DNA from: Prevotella sp. E13-17
GTDB taxonomy: Bacteria > Bacteroidota > Bacteroidia > Bacteroidales > Bacteroidaceae
Assembly (NCBI RefSeq): GCF_022024035.1
Contig: NZ_CP091787.1
Span: 3,008,001 to 3,072,000, forward strand
Direction: 5' to 3'
DNA: 64,000 bases
Under the pieces are notes generated by a model that searched no databases, had not been told where the DNA came from, and was given only the letters and a program-made list of their open reading frames with translations. Positions 26,136 to 34,392 of this stretch are shown one piece after another. Every line of letters starts with the position of its first letter. Position 1 is the stretch's first letter. The translations under genes and the position numbers were made by a program.

Positions 26136-28541
26136 TTAGAAATCCAGTCGATAGAAGATGTTGGGCAGAGAGATGCCGCTCTTCTCGGTGCGCACGTCAC
26201 CGGTGCCTAAGTCGAAGCGCTGAGATAGCGGGGCTTTGGCATTGAGGATGTTCAATCCCTCAAAGGCAATGGTATGGCTCACCTTCTTCTTGTTTATCTT
26301 GTAGCTCACAGTCAAATCGACAATGCTTGTGGGGTCGAAACGCTTTGTATATGCTTCATCATCCTTATAGATGGGGTTGTCGTCGATGATGCCCATAGCG
26401 ACATTGGCACGCATCTTTTCCACGTCGATAGGTGTATAGCGCAAACCACCCTGAATCGAATACTTGGCACTGACGTTGAGCACGTTCTTGCCCAGTATCC
26501 ACTCCTTACCGCCCAAAATCTTGAACATGAAGCCGCGGTCGTAGAACTGATTACGCCACACCTTATCCTCACCACGATATTGCGACTTATAAATCGAGAA
26601 GTTGGTCTGACCAAAGAAGCCGTGACTCATATAGTGCTCCAGGGTGATGTCGCCACCATAGTTGCGGGTGTTGCCCTTATTTGTGAGCGCCTCATCGGTG
26701 TAGGCAAACAGACGGTTGGTCACGCAGTAGGTGCTGCCATTCGTGCCCACGGGGGTGTCAAAGCCATACTGATAGAACATGTTCATGCGCAAGTTGAGGT
26801 TGTCGCTAAACTTGTGAGCATAAGTAAACATCAGATGGTGGGCTTTGGTCAGTCCGAGGTCTTTGTTGACCAGTTGTCCGGCAGCATCACGATAGAAATA
26901 AGCATCAAGTTTCTCCACCATGGAGTGCAACCCATAGCCCAGCGAGATACTTCCCCCGTCATAGGGCAGCCATTTCATGCTGGCGCGCGGCTCGAGAGAA
27001 AAGTCTTTAGAGAGCAGGAAATAATTGGCAGCAGCACCCAGTGACAGACTGAAGTTATCACTCAGCGTGAGGAGGTTCTGCCAGAAGGCACTGACAAGGC
27101 CCGTGTTGTCCTTCATGTCTGTATAGGTCTTCATAGTCGAGAGGTCGGCAAAGAGTTGATCCACGCTGCCATAGTGCAGGTCGAAGAAGCGATGCGAGTA
27201 TTCGGCACCAAACTGTGTGAGCCACTTGCCCGTCACCTGCTTCGACAGCTCGGTGTTCAGCAACAGACGATCCTCGTTCTGCTTCTGCTTGCTGAAGAGA
27301 TATTGCTTCTCAGGCTCCTCGTAGGTCAGCGGTGTCTTGAGCAACCCCGAAATGGGATCACGTTCAAGTCCGTAGTAGAGAATGTCCATGCTGATATGCT
27401 GCATATTGTAGGCTGCCGTCGTGCGCCATGACCACTTGTTGCCCAGGTGAATCTTGTGCGAGACGCCGGCCAGTATCTGTGTCATGTTGCCATCGTTGTT
27501 CGAGGCATCGTAGGCCGAGTGCACATCCTCAAGGGCGATACGGTCGGTGTGTGTCTTGTCGAACAGGGCCAGACCGAACACCGAGAAGGTTCCAGCATGC
27601 TTAGTGGGCAGATTTAACTTCCAAGAGAAGTCCTGAAAGACAAGGTGATCACCTTCGGTATCAAGAAGACCGAGTTGGTCTGCCAACGAGGTGAATCCGT
27701 AACGGTAGTTCACGATATAACTGGCATTACTCTTTTTCGAGAGCGGTCCTTCCAGTGTCAGTTCTTCGAATACGCTACCTATCTGCAAGATGTTCTCATG
27801 CTTGGAATTATTGCCGGGACGCATCTTCACATCAAACACACCGCTCAGGGCATTCGAGTAGTTAGCATTGAAAGTGGAAGTAAAGAAGTCCGAGTTGCCG
27901 ATGACGTTAGAGTTAAGTCCACTCACGAGACCATAGCCCGCATTCCACATATCGTTATAGTGATTGGGAGTAAATACCTCGACACCTTCGATGCGGTACT
28001 GCATACGCTCGGGGGCATTGCCGTGAACAGACAGACCACTACCGTCAGATTCACCCGACACCCCAGCAAATGCCATCACCAAACGGGCAGGGTCGTTGGC
28101 TCCGCCGGCAAAACGGCTGGCCTCTTCCATCGAGAGCATCACACCACCTGTCAGTACAGCAGGGTTCACTGTGGCTTCTTTATTCACGCGCGGGCGAACC
28201 AATACTTCTTTTAGTTCGGTACTGTTCTCACGCAGCGCTATGTCGAGCACCACCTCCTTGGCTCCAGAAATCAGAATTTCTTTCATGACACTGGGTTCAT
28301 AGCCAATATAGTTTGTCTCAATGGTATAGCGGCCGCCTTGCTTCACCTGAATAGTATAGTTACCATCCACGTCAGTCACTGCGACCGCATTCGCCAACTC
28401 CACAATTTTCACGGTAGCGCCAATCAGCGTTTCCCCGGTAATAGCGTCTTTCACGGTACCACGCAGAGTCTCTGCTTGTATATCTATTGTGCCGCAGATT
28501 ATCAGGATGGCGGCAATCATCCACTGTCTAACTGTATTCAT
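26136..28541 (-). CDS. TonB-dependent outer-membrane receptor
   Basis: An 801-residue receptor with a signal peptide (about 1-23, ending IQA), an N-terminal carboxypeptidase-regulatory-like domain (about 25-110), a plug (about 125-235) and a beta-barrel ending in a C-terminal Phe (FYRLDF). It is shorter than SusC proteins and no SusD gene follows, so a siderophore, metal or vitamin-type substrate is more likely than a glycan. It has a promoter at 28567-28574. The next gene (HD hydrolase) starts 70 bp after its stop, so it may head the alarmone/partner-switching series. Confidence 0.88.
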   Translation of the reverse strand: MNTVRQWMIAAILIICGTIDIQAETLRGTVKDAITGETLIGATVKIVELANAVAVTDVDGNYTIQVKQGGRYTIETNYIGYEPSVMKEILISGAKEVVLDIALRENSTELKEVLVRPRVNKEATVNPAVLTGGVMLSMEEASRFAGGANDPARLVMAFAGVSGESDGSGLSVHGNAPERMQYRIEGVEVFTPNHYNDMWNAGYGLVSGLNSNVIGNSDFFTSTFNANYSNALSGVFDVKMRPGNNSKHENILQIGSVFEELTLEGPLSKKSNASYIVNYRYGFTSLADQLGLLDTEGDHLVFQDFSWKLNLPTKHAGTFSVFGLALFDKTHTDRIALEDVHSAYDASNNDGNMTQILAGVSHKIHLGNKWSWRTTAAYNMQHISMDILYYGLERDPISGLLKTPLTYEEPEKQYLFSKQKQNEDRLLLNTELSKQVTGKWLTQFGAEYSHRFFDLHYGSVDQLFADLSTMKTYTDMKDNTGLVSAFWQNLLTLSDNFSLSLGAAANYFLLSKDFSLEPRASMKWLPYDGGSISLGYGLHSMVEKLDAYFYRDAAGQLVNKDLGLTKAHHLMFTYAHKFSDNLNLRMNMFYQYGFDTPVGTNGSTYCVTNRLFAYTDEALTNKGNTRNYGGDITLEHYMSHGFFGQTNFSIYKSQYRGEDKVWRNQFYDRGFMFKILGGKEWILGKNVLNVSAKYSIQGGLRYTPIDVEKMRANVAMGIIDDNPIYKDDEAYTKRFDPTSIVDLTVSYKINKKKVSHTIAFEGLNILNAKAPLSQRFDLGTGDVRTEKSGISLPNIFYRLDF

Positions 28542-28566
28542 CAGATTTGTATTTATAGATTTTTTG

Positions 28567-28574
28567 CAAAGATA
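28567..28574 (-). promoter_or_regulatory. -7 box upstream of the TonB receptor
   Basis: TATCTTTG on the minus strand, 26 bp before the ATG at 28541. Confidence 0.55.
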
Positions 28575-28719
28575 AGAATAAATCTTAAAATAGGTTTATT
28601 TTTTTTGTTAAAACTGCATTTTTCGCGCTTTTAAAGCAAAAAAAGGTAAAATAAAGTCCAAAAACTTACTCTTTTTTAAAAAAATCTCGATCGAAAAATG
28701 TCGTTCCAATGATTTTCAT

Positions 28720-28727
28720 TATATTTG
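28720..28727 (+). promoter_or_regulatory. -7 box upstream of the disulfide oxidoreductase
   Basis: TATATTTG matches TAnnTTTG, 60 bp before the ATG at 28787. The 245-bp divergent region holds nothing else recognisable beyond A/T tracts. Confidence 0.5.
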
Positions 28728-28786
28728 CAGTCGAGAAAAATTCTAGTTAACAACAATCATTTATCAATAATTAAATTACTAACATT

Positions 28787-30139
28787 ATGGCAAACTATGA
28801 TTTTGAGGTAATCTTTGTAGGCTGTGGTCACGGCTGTGACCTTGCGGCACGTGTTCTGGCAAAGGCTGGCAAGCGCGTTGCCGCCATCGAGCGCGACCTA
28901 TGGATGGGAACCTGCACTAACTATGGCTGCAACGCTAAGATCCTACTCGACGGTCCGTTCGAGCTCACTACGGCCATGGAGAACTATCAGCAACTGGGTG
29001 TGTTCGACAAGGTGCCCGAGGTGAACTGGGAGAAACTGATGCAGTACAAGATGCCCTACATCGAGGCCTATAAGCCCATGACCAAAGCCATCATGGAGCA
29101 GAGCGGATGCACCTGCATCCAGGGTCACGGCAAACTGAAAGATGCTCACACCGTGATGGTCGAGGACAAGGAATACACGGCAGACTATATCGTGCTCGGC
29201 ACTGGTCAGCGCGACGACAAGCTCGATATCCCCGGCAAAGAGTATATCCACGGCAGTCGCGAGATGCTCAGCATCGAGCACATGCCTGCCCGCATCGCAT
29301 TCATCGGTGCAGGCATCATCTCGATGGAGTTCGCTTCGATGGCTGTTGACCTGGGACGTCAGGTGACCGTCATTGATCATGGCGACCATGCGCTGAAGGC
29401 CTATCCAAAGGCTTACGTTGATGAAGTGGTGGCTCGCATGGAGAAGAAAGGTGCGCAGTTCAAATATTGCGAGGACGTGTGCGCCATCGAGAAGACGGGC
29501 ACAGGTCTGCTGGTGAAGACGCGCCAAGGCTTCGAGGTGGAGGTGGACTATGTGCTGCAGGCCACCGGTCGCCCCGTAAACATCGAGAACCTGGGACTGG
29601 AGGCCCTCGGCATCGAGGCCAGTCCACGAGGCATCAAGGTGGATGACCATCTGCGCACCTCGGTCAAGAACATCTTTGCCACGGGCGATGCCATCGACAA
29701 GCGCATTCCCAAGCTCACGCCCACGGCCTTCTTCGAGAGTCAGTATATTGCCGATGTGCTCTTAGGCAAGACCACAGATCCTATCTGCTACCCCGTCGTG
29801 CCCAACCTGGTGTTCACCTTCCCGCGCATCGCTCAGGTGGGTGTAGGCCTCGACGAGGCACGCCACAACGACCAGTACCGCGTCGTGGATATGCCCTACG
29901 GACAGGCTTTCCTCTTCAACACCCACAACGAGGCTGATGCCAAGATGGCTTTCATCTTCGACAAGCAGAGCGACCTGTTGGTGGGCGCTGCTGCCATTGG
30001 TTCGGATGCTGGTGCCTGGATCGACGTGCTCTCACTGGTCATCTTCAACAAGATGACGCGCGAACAGTTCGCCCACTATATCTACGCTTTCCCCACCACC
30101 ACCTGTGGTCCGTTGATGATGCTCGGTCAGGTGTGGTAG
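28787..30139 (+). CDS. Pyridine nucleotide-disulfide oxidoreductase (class I flavoprotein)
   Basis: A 450-residue FAD/NAD(P) enzyme. It has a redox-active CX4C in GTCTNYGCNAK (about 43-53), a second Rossmann motif (FIGAGIISMEFA, about 170-181), ATGDAIDKRIPKLTP near FAD, and a C-terminal dimerisation domain (about 335-450). The canonical catalytic HPTxxE of lipoamide dehydrogenase and glutathione reductase is replaced by AFPTTTCG, so it is probably neither. The substrate is unknown. It is transcribed alone, with a strong hairpin terminator 24 bp after the stop. Confidence 0.85.
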   Translation: MANYDFEVIFVGCGHGCDLAARVLAKAGKRVAAIERDLWMGTCTNYGCNAKILLDGPFELTTAMENYQQLGVFDKVPEVNWEKLMQYKMPYIEAYKPMTKAIMEQSGCTCIQGHGKLKDAHTVMVEDKEYTADYIVLGTGQRDDKLDIPGKEYIHGSREMLSIEHMPARIAFIGAGIISMEFASMAVDLGRQVTVIDHGDHALKAYPKAYVDEVVARMEKKGAQFKYCEDVCAIEKTGTGLLVKTRQGFEVEVDYVLQATGRPVNIENLGLEALGIEASPRGIKVDDHLRTSVKNIFATGDAIDKRIPKLTPTAFFESQYIADVLLGKTTDPICYPVVPNLVFTFPRIAQVGVGLDEARHNDQYRVVDMPYGQAFLFNTHNEADAKMAFIFDKQSDLLVGAAAIGSDAGAWIDVLSLVIFNKMTREQFAHYIYAFPTTTCGPLMMLGQVW

Positions 30140-30162
30140 AAGTTGCAGACTACTCATAACAG

Positions 30163-30206
30163 CAAGCTCCGACCTGGCAGTCATCCGGGTCGGAGCTTGT
30201 GTTTTT
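30163..30206 (+). terminator. Hairpin terminator between convergent genes
   Basis: A 12-bp stem CAAGCTCCGACC / GGTCGGAGCTTG (30163-30174 with 30188-30199) is followed by TGTTTTT. It ends the oxidoreductase message. Confidence 0.8.
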
Positions 30207-30238
30207 CTGTTGCCACCCACAGTCAATGGGGCGACTGC

Positions 30239-30715
30239 TTATTGCAATGGAATCTCTGGGTGTTGAACAGCCAAAGGCATGTCTTTCTGCGAAAGGTAGA
30301 ACATATAGAGGATAACAGGCTTTGAGCCACGGTTCTCTCCATGATGTATGGTGTTCACCATTTCCACGACGGGCTCGCCCTCGTGCACCGTCTTCTCTGT
30401 GCCATCCAGTCCGATGATGGTCAGTTCGCCCTGCACCAGAATGCCATAGTTCATCACGGGGTGATGGTGCCAGCCCAACTTCTTACCGGCAGGAAACACA
30501 TATTTCATGGCCACCAGTTCGGGGCGTCCCTTCAAGTAGTCGGGCAATGCCACGCCATCCCAGCTCTGACTCGTGCGGATCAGTTCTTCTGAAACAACGT
30601 TTTCTTCATTTTTAGCTTCCGACCTACTGCTCACGATAACAACCGCCATGGTGCACAGGAACAGCAAACCGACAGTCAGCATCAATAATTTTTTGTTCAT
30701 CATCATGTTATTCAT
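30239..30715 (-). CDS. Exported cupin-domain protein
   Basis: About 158 residues counted from the Met starting MNNMMMNKK; I chose this start because a -7 box lies at 30745-30752. It has an N-terminal membrane anchor or signal (about 8-28) and one cupin barrel (about 75-150) with metal ligands in GWHHHPVMNYG and a late HHGENRG. Function is unknown: it could be a small dioxygenase-like, isomerase or binding protein. The 3' end faces the oxidoreductase terminator. Confidence 0.8.
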   Translation of the reverse strand: MNNMMMNKKLLMLTVGLLFLCTMAVVIVSSRSEAKNEENVVSEELIRTSQSWDGVALPDYLKGRPELVAMKYVFPAGKKLGWHHHPVMNYGILVQGELTIIGLDGTEKTVHEGEPVVEMVNTIHHGENRGSKPVILYMFYLSQKDMPLAVQHPEIPLQ

Positions 30716-30744
30716 TTTAAAACAGATATAATAGTTCGTGCCTG

Positions 30745-30752
30745 CAAAGATA
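30745..30752 (-). promoter_or_regulatory. -7 box upstream of the cupin gene
   Basis: TATCTTTG on the minus strand, 30 bp before the preferred start. Confidence 0.5.
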
Positions 30753-30812
30753 CAATTAATTTTGATAAATCGTATCAATTAGGGGAATAAAGTGCATAAA
30801 ACCCCACCCCGA

Positions 30813-30828
30813 CCCTCCCAAGGGAGGG
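30813..30828. repeat. CCCTCCC-AA-GGGAGGG palindrome (dispersed repeat copy A)
   Basis: A perfect 7-bp inverted repeat with a 2-bp centre, preceded by CCCCACCCCGA. The same element with GA as its centre recurs at 43117-43132. It lies in a gene-poor stretch (30779-31017). Confidence 0.7.
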
Positions 30829-30912
30829 AGACATTCTGCTCTTTCATATTTGGCTTCTGAAGCCTTACTCCACAGTATATAGTATCATCATCTGTTCTGC
30901 ACGTATGCGGTG

Positions 30913-30920
30913 CAAAGATA
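30913..30920 (-). promoter_or_regulatory. Orphan -7 box, leftward
   Basis: TATCTTTG on the minus strand with no gene within 190 bp. Downstream it would transcribe a tiny frame (MMILYTVE), then a perfect GGCTTC-A-GAAGCC hairpin and the G/C palindrome. It is back to back with 30982-30989. Confidence 0.4.
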
Positions 30921-30981
30921 ACGAAAAATCACCAGAAACAATTTTTTTGGCAAAAAAGCTGTTGGTATCGAAAATAATTCC

Positions 30982-30989
30982 TATCTTTG
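30982..30989 (+). promoter_or_regulatory. -7 box upstream of the DUF4160 stub
   Basis: TATCTTTG on the plus strand, 28 bp before the ATG at 31018. This is standard spacing for a functional promoter in this window. Confidence 0.5.
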
Positions 30990-31017
30990 CTCTGTCACTA
31001 TAAAATGATATAGAGAT

Positions 31018-31143
31018 ATGCCAGAAGTATTTAGATTCCTTGGATTCTCCTTCTTCTTTTACAGTAAGGATTATCAAGCGTTGGGATCTGATTTCCTGTT
31101 TTTACATGCTTTTCTGCTGTTTTCTGACCTTTGGAGAGTTTAG
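31018..31143 (+). pseudogene. Truncated DUF4160 gene (5' stub, 41 codons)
   Basis: The frame reads MPEVFRFLGFSFFFYSKDYQ, matching the N-terminus of DUF4160 proteins (MPxxLRxxGFxFFFYSNEH...). After about 18 codons the similarity stops and a stop follows at 31141. The promoter and start look intact while the rest of the gene is gone. Intact DUF4160 genes often pair with DUF2442 in toxin-antitoxin-like units. Identification is by eye. Confidence 0.6.
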
Positions 31144-31188
31144 ACCGAGGAGTCGGATAGATGTAATATATCAAGGAACTTGACACAA

Positions 31189-31851
31189 TCATCTCATTTT
31201 ATACCTAATAAAGGAGTCTGATGCTAAATCCTTTACTGTATTCTTATTAAGAATGGCATCAGTAGAATATAAAACCTCTTCCGCAGCCATAAACCATTTT
31301 ATAGGAATATCGTCTATTTCTTTTTGTGGAAGGAATTCGTATTTTTCGCTCTTAGGTAAATTATCAACAATCTCCACAACTTTTACGGAATAATCATGTA
31401 GTTTTTTAATTTCTATACTTTCTTCAATTTGTTTCCTTAATATCATATCGTTACATATTCTCGGTTCGCATTGCTTGACACAAAATAAAAAATCATCAAC
31501 AGAAGCGGCAACTAGCCCTCTCCACCAGATATCCTTTATGCAAGAGTCTCCATCTCTGTAATTCTTCAATTCATCTTCAGTCAGTAAGAAGCCAACTCTT
31601 TCATAGCATTTCTCAGGAATATCTCCCCATACACTTCCAATACGAGTTGTTTTAGATAAATAAAAACTGCCTGTGAAAGAGTCTTCATAATATCGTGATA
31701 TGGTCAACCCCAAAGTCAGAAATAAATCTGGATATACTTTCTTAACGAATAAACCTTGAAATCCAGATATTGTATCCTTAAAGTGTATATAACCCATACT
31801 TTCCAACGAAGGAGTCAATATTTTTTCTAATTTTGCCTTTGTCAATTTCAT
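31189..31851 (-). CDS. Hypothetical protein at the edge of the RHS island (possible immunity protein)
   Basis: A 220-residue soluble protein, rich in Lys, Glu, Ile and Tyr, with no signal peptide or membrane segment. It begins MKLTKAKLEKILTPSLE. Features such as the aromatic run DIWWRGLVAA are visible, but I recognise no family with confidence. AT-rich composition, minus-strand orientation and position after other small genes of the RHS island suggest an immunity protein for a lost or neighbouring toxin tip (inference). Confidence 0.6.
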   Translation of the reverse strand: MKLTKAKLEKILTPSLESMGYIHFKDTISGFQGLFVKKVYPDLFLTLGLTISRYYEDSFTGSFYLSKTTRIGSVWGDIPEKCYERVGFLLTEDELKNYRDGDSCIKDIWWRGLVAASVDDFLFCVKQCEPRICNDMILRKQIEESIEIKKLHDYSVKVVEIVDNLPKSEKYEFLPQKEIDDIPIKWFMAAEEVLYSTDAILNKNTVKDLASDSFIRYKMR

Positions 31852-31890
31852 ATTTATTTATTATAGGGTCCTATATATGTTGGTCATGAC

Positions 31891-31926
31891 AAGGGACTGG
31901 CAACTATCATAAGGAGCCAGTCCCTT
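31891..31926. terminator. Hairpin between two candidate immunity genes
   Basis: A perfect 11-bp stem AAGGGACTGGC / GCCAGTCCCTT (31891-31901 with 31916-31926) with a 14-nt loop. No clear T-run follows on either strand, so its role as a terminator is uncertain. Confidence 0.5.
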
Positions 31927-31953
31927 CTTCTATGATTGCCTCACCCTTTCTAT

Positions 31954-32493
31954 TTAGTGAGATTTCCTCCATTCTTTATATTCTTCTCTAGTACAAAGAA
32001 AGGATTCCGTGAATTCAATATTTGTTAATTTGTTATTAATTATTTCATTTTTCAGTTTATCTGTTACAACAAAATGCCTTGTATTGCTAATGGCAAACAA
32101 TGGATTTCTGATGTTATTTTTACAATAGAAAGGTGGTTCTTCATCAAACATGGATTTTTCTTTATTCAAATAGGAGGATTCTTCTATATTGTATATCACA
32201 TAATACTGCTCTTCTATACCCTTAATTTTAATGGGATAGCATTTATCCGACATATCCACATAATGTGCTAACACATCAATAAATCTTTGTGAGAAAAAAA
32301 ATTCTCCACTTTGAAAAAGCCGTATAAGGTCATAAGACTTCTTCCCAGTTGCGACCTCAAAAAATACATCTTCTGGAAGCATGTCTTTTTTATATGGCAC
32401 AAGATATTCATATAACAAATCGTAAGATGTATTAGAAGAAATTTCTAACTGACTTTGTTTAAATGCATTATGAATATTAAATACTGTTTTCAT
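31954..32493 (-). CDS. Putative immunity protein (DUF1629/Imm11-like)
   Basis: A 179-residue cytosolic protein. The C-terminal pattern HFVVTDKLKNEIINNKLTNI followed by EFTESF resembles the end of DUF1629/Imm11 immunity proteins (xxVSxKxKxxIExxxLxGxxF). It sits just downstream of a deleted RHS remnant, as expected for an immunity gene outliving its toxin. The family call is by eye and tentative. Composition is AT-rich like the rest of the island. Confidence 0.55.
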   Translation of the reverse strand: MKTVFNIHNAFKQSQLEISSNTSYDLLYEYLVPYKKDMLPEDVFFEVATGKKSYDLIRLFQSGEFFFSQRFIDVLAHYVDMSDKCYPIKIKGIEEQYYVIYNIEESSYLNKEKSMFDEEPPFYCKNNIRNPLFAISNTRHFVVTDKLKNEIINNKLTNIEFTESFLCTREEYKEWRKSH

Positions 32494-32498
32494 TTGAT

Positions 32499-32792
32499 TT
32501 ATCCTCTTTTAATGCCACCATAAGGATAGTAATCTGTCACGAATGGTGAGGAAGTATCCGACCTCACAGCCATGCGCACATTTCCTTGATAGTCCTTCAG
32601 GTCGAAATAGTAGGACGAAGCACTCGTGCTGCCCGACATAGACACCTCACCACAGTCCAGCGTCAGATACCACTGACTGCTGTCCGAAGAAAGGTACTTC
32701 CGAATATGGACATAGTTCTCAGACGATGTCTGTGCTGTCAACACTGACACCATCAACAGATGCAACAACTGAAGGAAAAGTCGTTTATTCAT
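32499..32792 (-). pseudogene. Internally deleted RHS gene remnant
   Basis: A 97-residue frame that joins the two ends of a Bacteroidetes RHS protein. Residues 1-21 are a signal peptide (ending LTAQ), then ENYVHIRKYLSSDSS as in DUF6443 N-termini, then without the repeat region YYFDLKDYQGNVRMAV and DYYPYGG from the C-terminal core. About 1000 residues of repeats are missing. It stops 5 bp before the following gene. I infer an in-frame recombination or deletion scar. Confidence 0.6.
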
Positions 32793-32866
32793 GCGATTCT
32801 AGTCTATAATGGTAAGGCGTAAAAAAGTCGAAAATAGTCATTGGGGACACTTTAAACTTATTCCAG

Positions 32867-33331
32867 TTATTTTGATGGTTGTCGTTCGATTGGGTTTTTA
32901 AAAACTTTTATATTGTTAATCATTTGATCATATTTATTTTTCAATCGCGAACTTACTTTGTCATATGAGATATTTAAATGATACGGGAAAATATTCAATT
33001 CGCGACAATAATACTCCACATCATTTTCCACATTTTTCCCTGTTTCATCTTTAAACATATTACCTATCAAACAACTAGAAATCACAATTGACTTTTCTAT
33101 TAAAGGCAAAGAAACCATGGTTCCTACATGAATAGTAACAACACTCGAATCCTTCATTATGATATAGTCATAAAAAACACCTTCCTCATACGTATATACT
33201 TTTTTCACATATTCGCCAGGAAGACCAATTTCGATACTGAATTCAGAGATTAGAATTGTATCTTGTTGATTTTGTGCATATGTATTAATACAAAAACACA
33301 AACAAAATATGAATGCTATCTTTCTTTTCAT
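32867..33331 (-). CDS. Small exported hypothetical protein (candidate immunity protein for the orphan RHS tip)
   Basis: A 154-residue protein with a signal peptide (MKRKIAFIFCLCFCINTYAQ). No family is recognised. Its start overlaps the stop of the orphan RHS C-terminal gene by 4 bp, the position in which an immunity gene for that toxin tip would be placed. Export would fit protection from a toxin acting in the periplasm, such as a metallopeptidase (inference). Confidence 0.65.
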   Translation of the reverse strand: MKRKIAFIFCLCFCINTYAQNQQDTILISEFSIEIGLPGEYVKKVYTYEEGVFYDYIIMKDSSVVTIHVGTMVSLPLIEKSIVISSCLIGNMFKDETGKNVENDVEYYCRELNIFPYHLNISYDKVSSRLKNKYDQMINNIKVFKNPIERQPSK

Positions 33332-34392
33332 CTTTTACCCTTTTTATGTCGAATATTACGTTTGGTTTCACTTACGGCTTTGCCAATTTGATTTGACAAC
33401 ATCTCATTTGAATCATATCTTATTAAATCATAATATTCAATTCCATTAAACATATATGACTCACCTCGCTTGTTTTTGTAATGATGAGATGCCGCATACG
33501 GACTCCTTGTCCTTTCATAGATTACTCCGTGTCCATATCCCTCATGGGAAAGAGTAATTGCTTGTTGTTCTTTTGAAAGCGTAGAACTTGTGATAATATG
33601 TACTTTCCCGTCAGTACTATGATGTGTTTCTGCATTAGGCATTTCTGTAACACCACGATAAAAGTTGTTATCTGTTTCTACAAAGGGTTTACCTTCACTA
33701 TCATACGCCCTAGATTCAAATGAGTAAACAACATCACTCTTTGCCAACAGCTTAAGTGCTTCCATGTTAGCAGATGTTCCACTATATTGACTTAACAAGT
33801 CATAATCAAGTAGTCCATCCGCATTAAACTCTACATACTTTGATTCTTCATCTGTTAGCGTGTTTCTAATATTCTCTTGCGAAATAGAATCGCCATACAC
33901 TTTTCTTCCATCTGGATCCACATAATTCACCGGATTATTCGCACAATAAGCATAGGGACTGATGCTGAAGTACTTCTCACAGAGTGGGTCCATGGTCGTG
34001 AAACGGCCAAGAAGAGGGTCGTACCAGCGGGCGCCATAATCCAACAGGTTCAGCCCATGCATACGGTCCAGCTCCTTTCCATTGTACTTATAGCGGCGAT
34101 TATTAGGAGCCGATTCCTGGACGTAAGTCGCACCGAAAGGATAGTATTCATCAAGATGTTCCGTCTTGCCATTCTCATCAACAACTGCACGGACACTGCC
34201 CAGATGGTCGTGCTGGTAGAAATGATAATGGGGAAGACCCAATGAGTCCAACGTCATATAGACGCCATCAAACAACACCTGCTCAAGGCTCTGGTTGGAA
34301 TAGATGAAGTTACCGCAATACACAAGCGAGTCGTAAATACCCATCTCGATTAGCGGATTAGCATATAACATCATATTATTCTTTATTTTCAT
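33328..34392 (-). CDS. Orphan RHS core plus C-terminal toxin-like domain
   Basis: A 354-residue protein without signal peptide or repeat shell. Residues about 20-165 are an RHS core, with YGARWYDPLLGRFTTMDPL and the cleavage-type end NPVNYVDPDGR. The unique C-terminal tip (about 166-354) contains TLSHEGYGHG, a possible HExxGH zinc-peptidase motif. The DNA encoding the core (33911-34350) is about 95% identical to that in the full RHS gene at 36081-36520, without gaps. It is probably a silent tip cassette that could recombine onto the full gene, and is followed by its own immunity candidate. Confidence 0.75.
   Translation of the reverse strand: MKIKNNMMLYANPLIEMGIYDSLVYCGNFIYSNQSLEQVLFDGVYMTLDSLGLPHYHFYQHDHLGSVRAVVDENGKTEHLDEYYPFGATYVQESAPNNRRYKYNGKELDRMHGLNLLDYGARWYDPLLGRFTTMDPLCEKYFSISPYAYCANNPVNYVDPDGRKVYGDSISQENIRNTLTDEESKYVEFNADGLLDYDLLSQYSGTSANMEALKLLAKSDVVYSFESRAYDSEGKPFVETDNNFYRGVTEMPNAETHHSTDGKVHIITSSTLSKEQQAITLSHEGYGHGVIYERTRSPYAASHHYKNKRGESYMFNGIEYYDLIRYDSNEMLSNQIGKAVSETKRNIRHKKGKR
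33911..34350. repeat. Duplicated RHS core DNA, copy 1 (partner 36081-36520)
   Basis: About 440 bp aligns without gaps at an offset of 2170 bp to 36081-36520. I counted roughly 20 mismatches, clustered at the 3' genomic end. It is long enough for homologous exchange of the toxin tips lying next to it. Confidence 0.85.

Noticed and set aside
30865..31077. 70-codon minus-strand frame near the orphan promoters
   Set aside because: It starts inside the DUF4160 stub and crosses the -7 box at 30913-30920; the composition is not protein-like.
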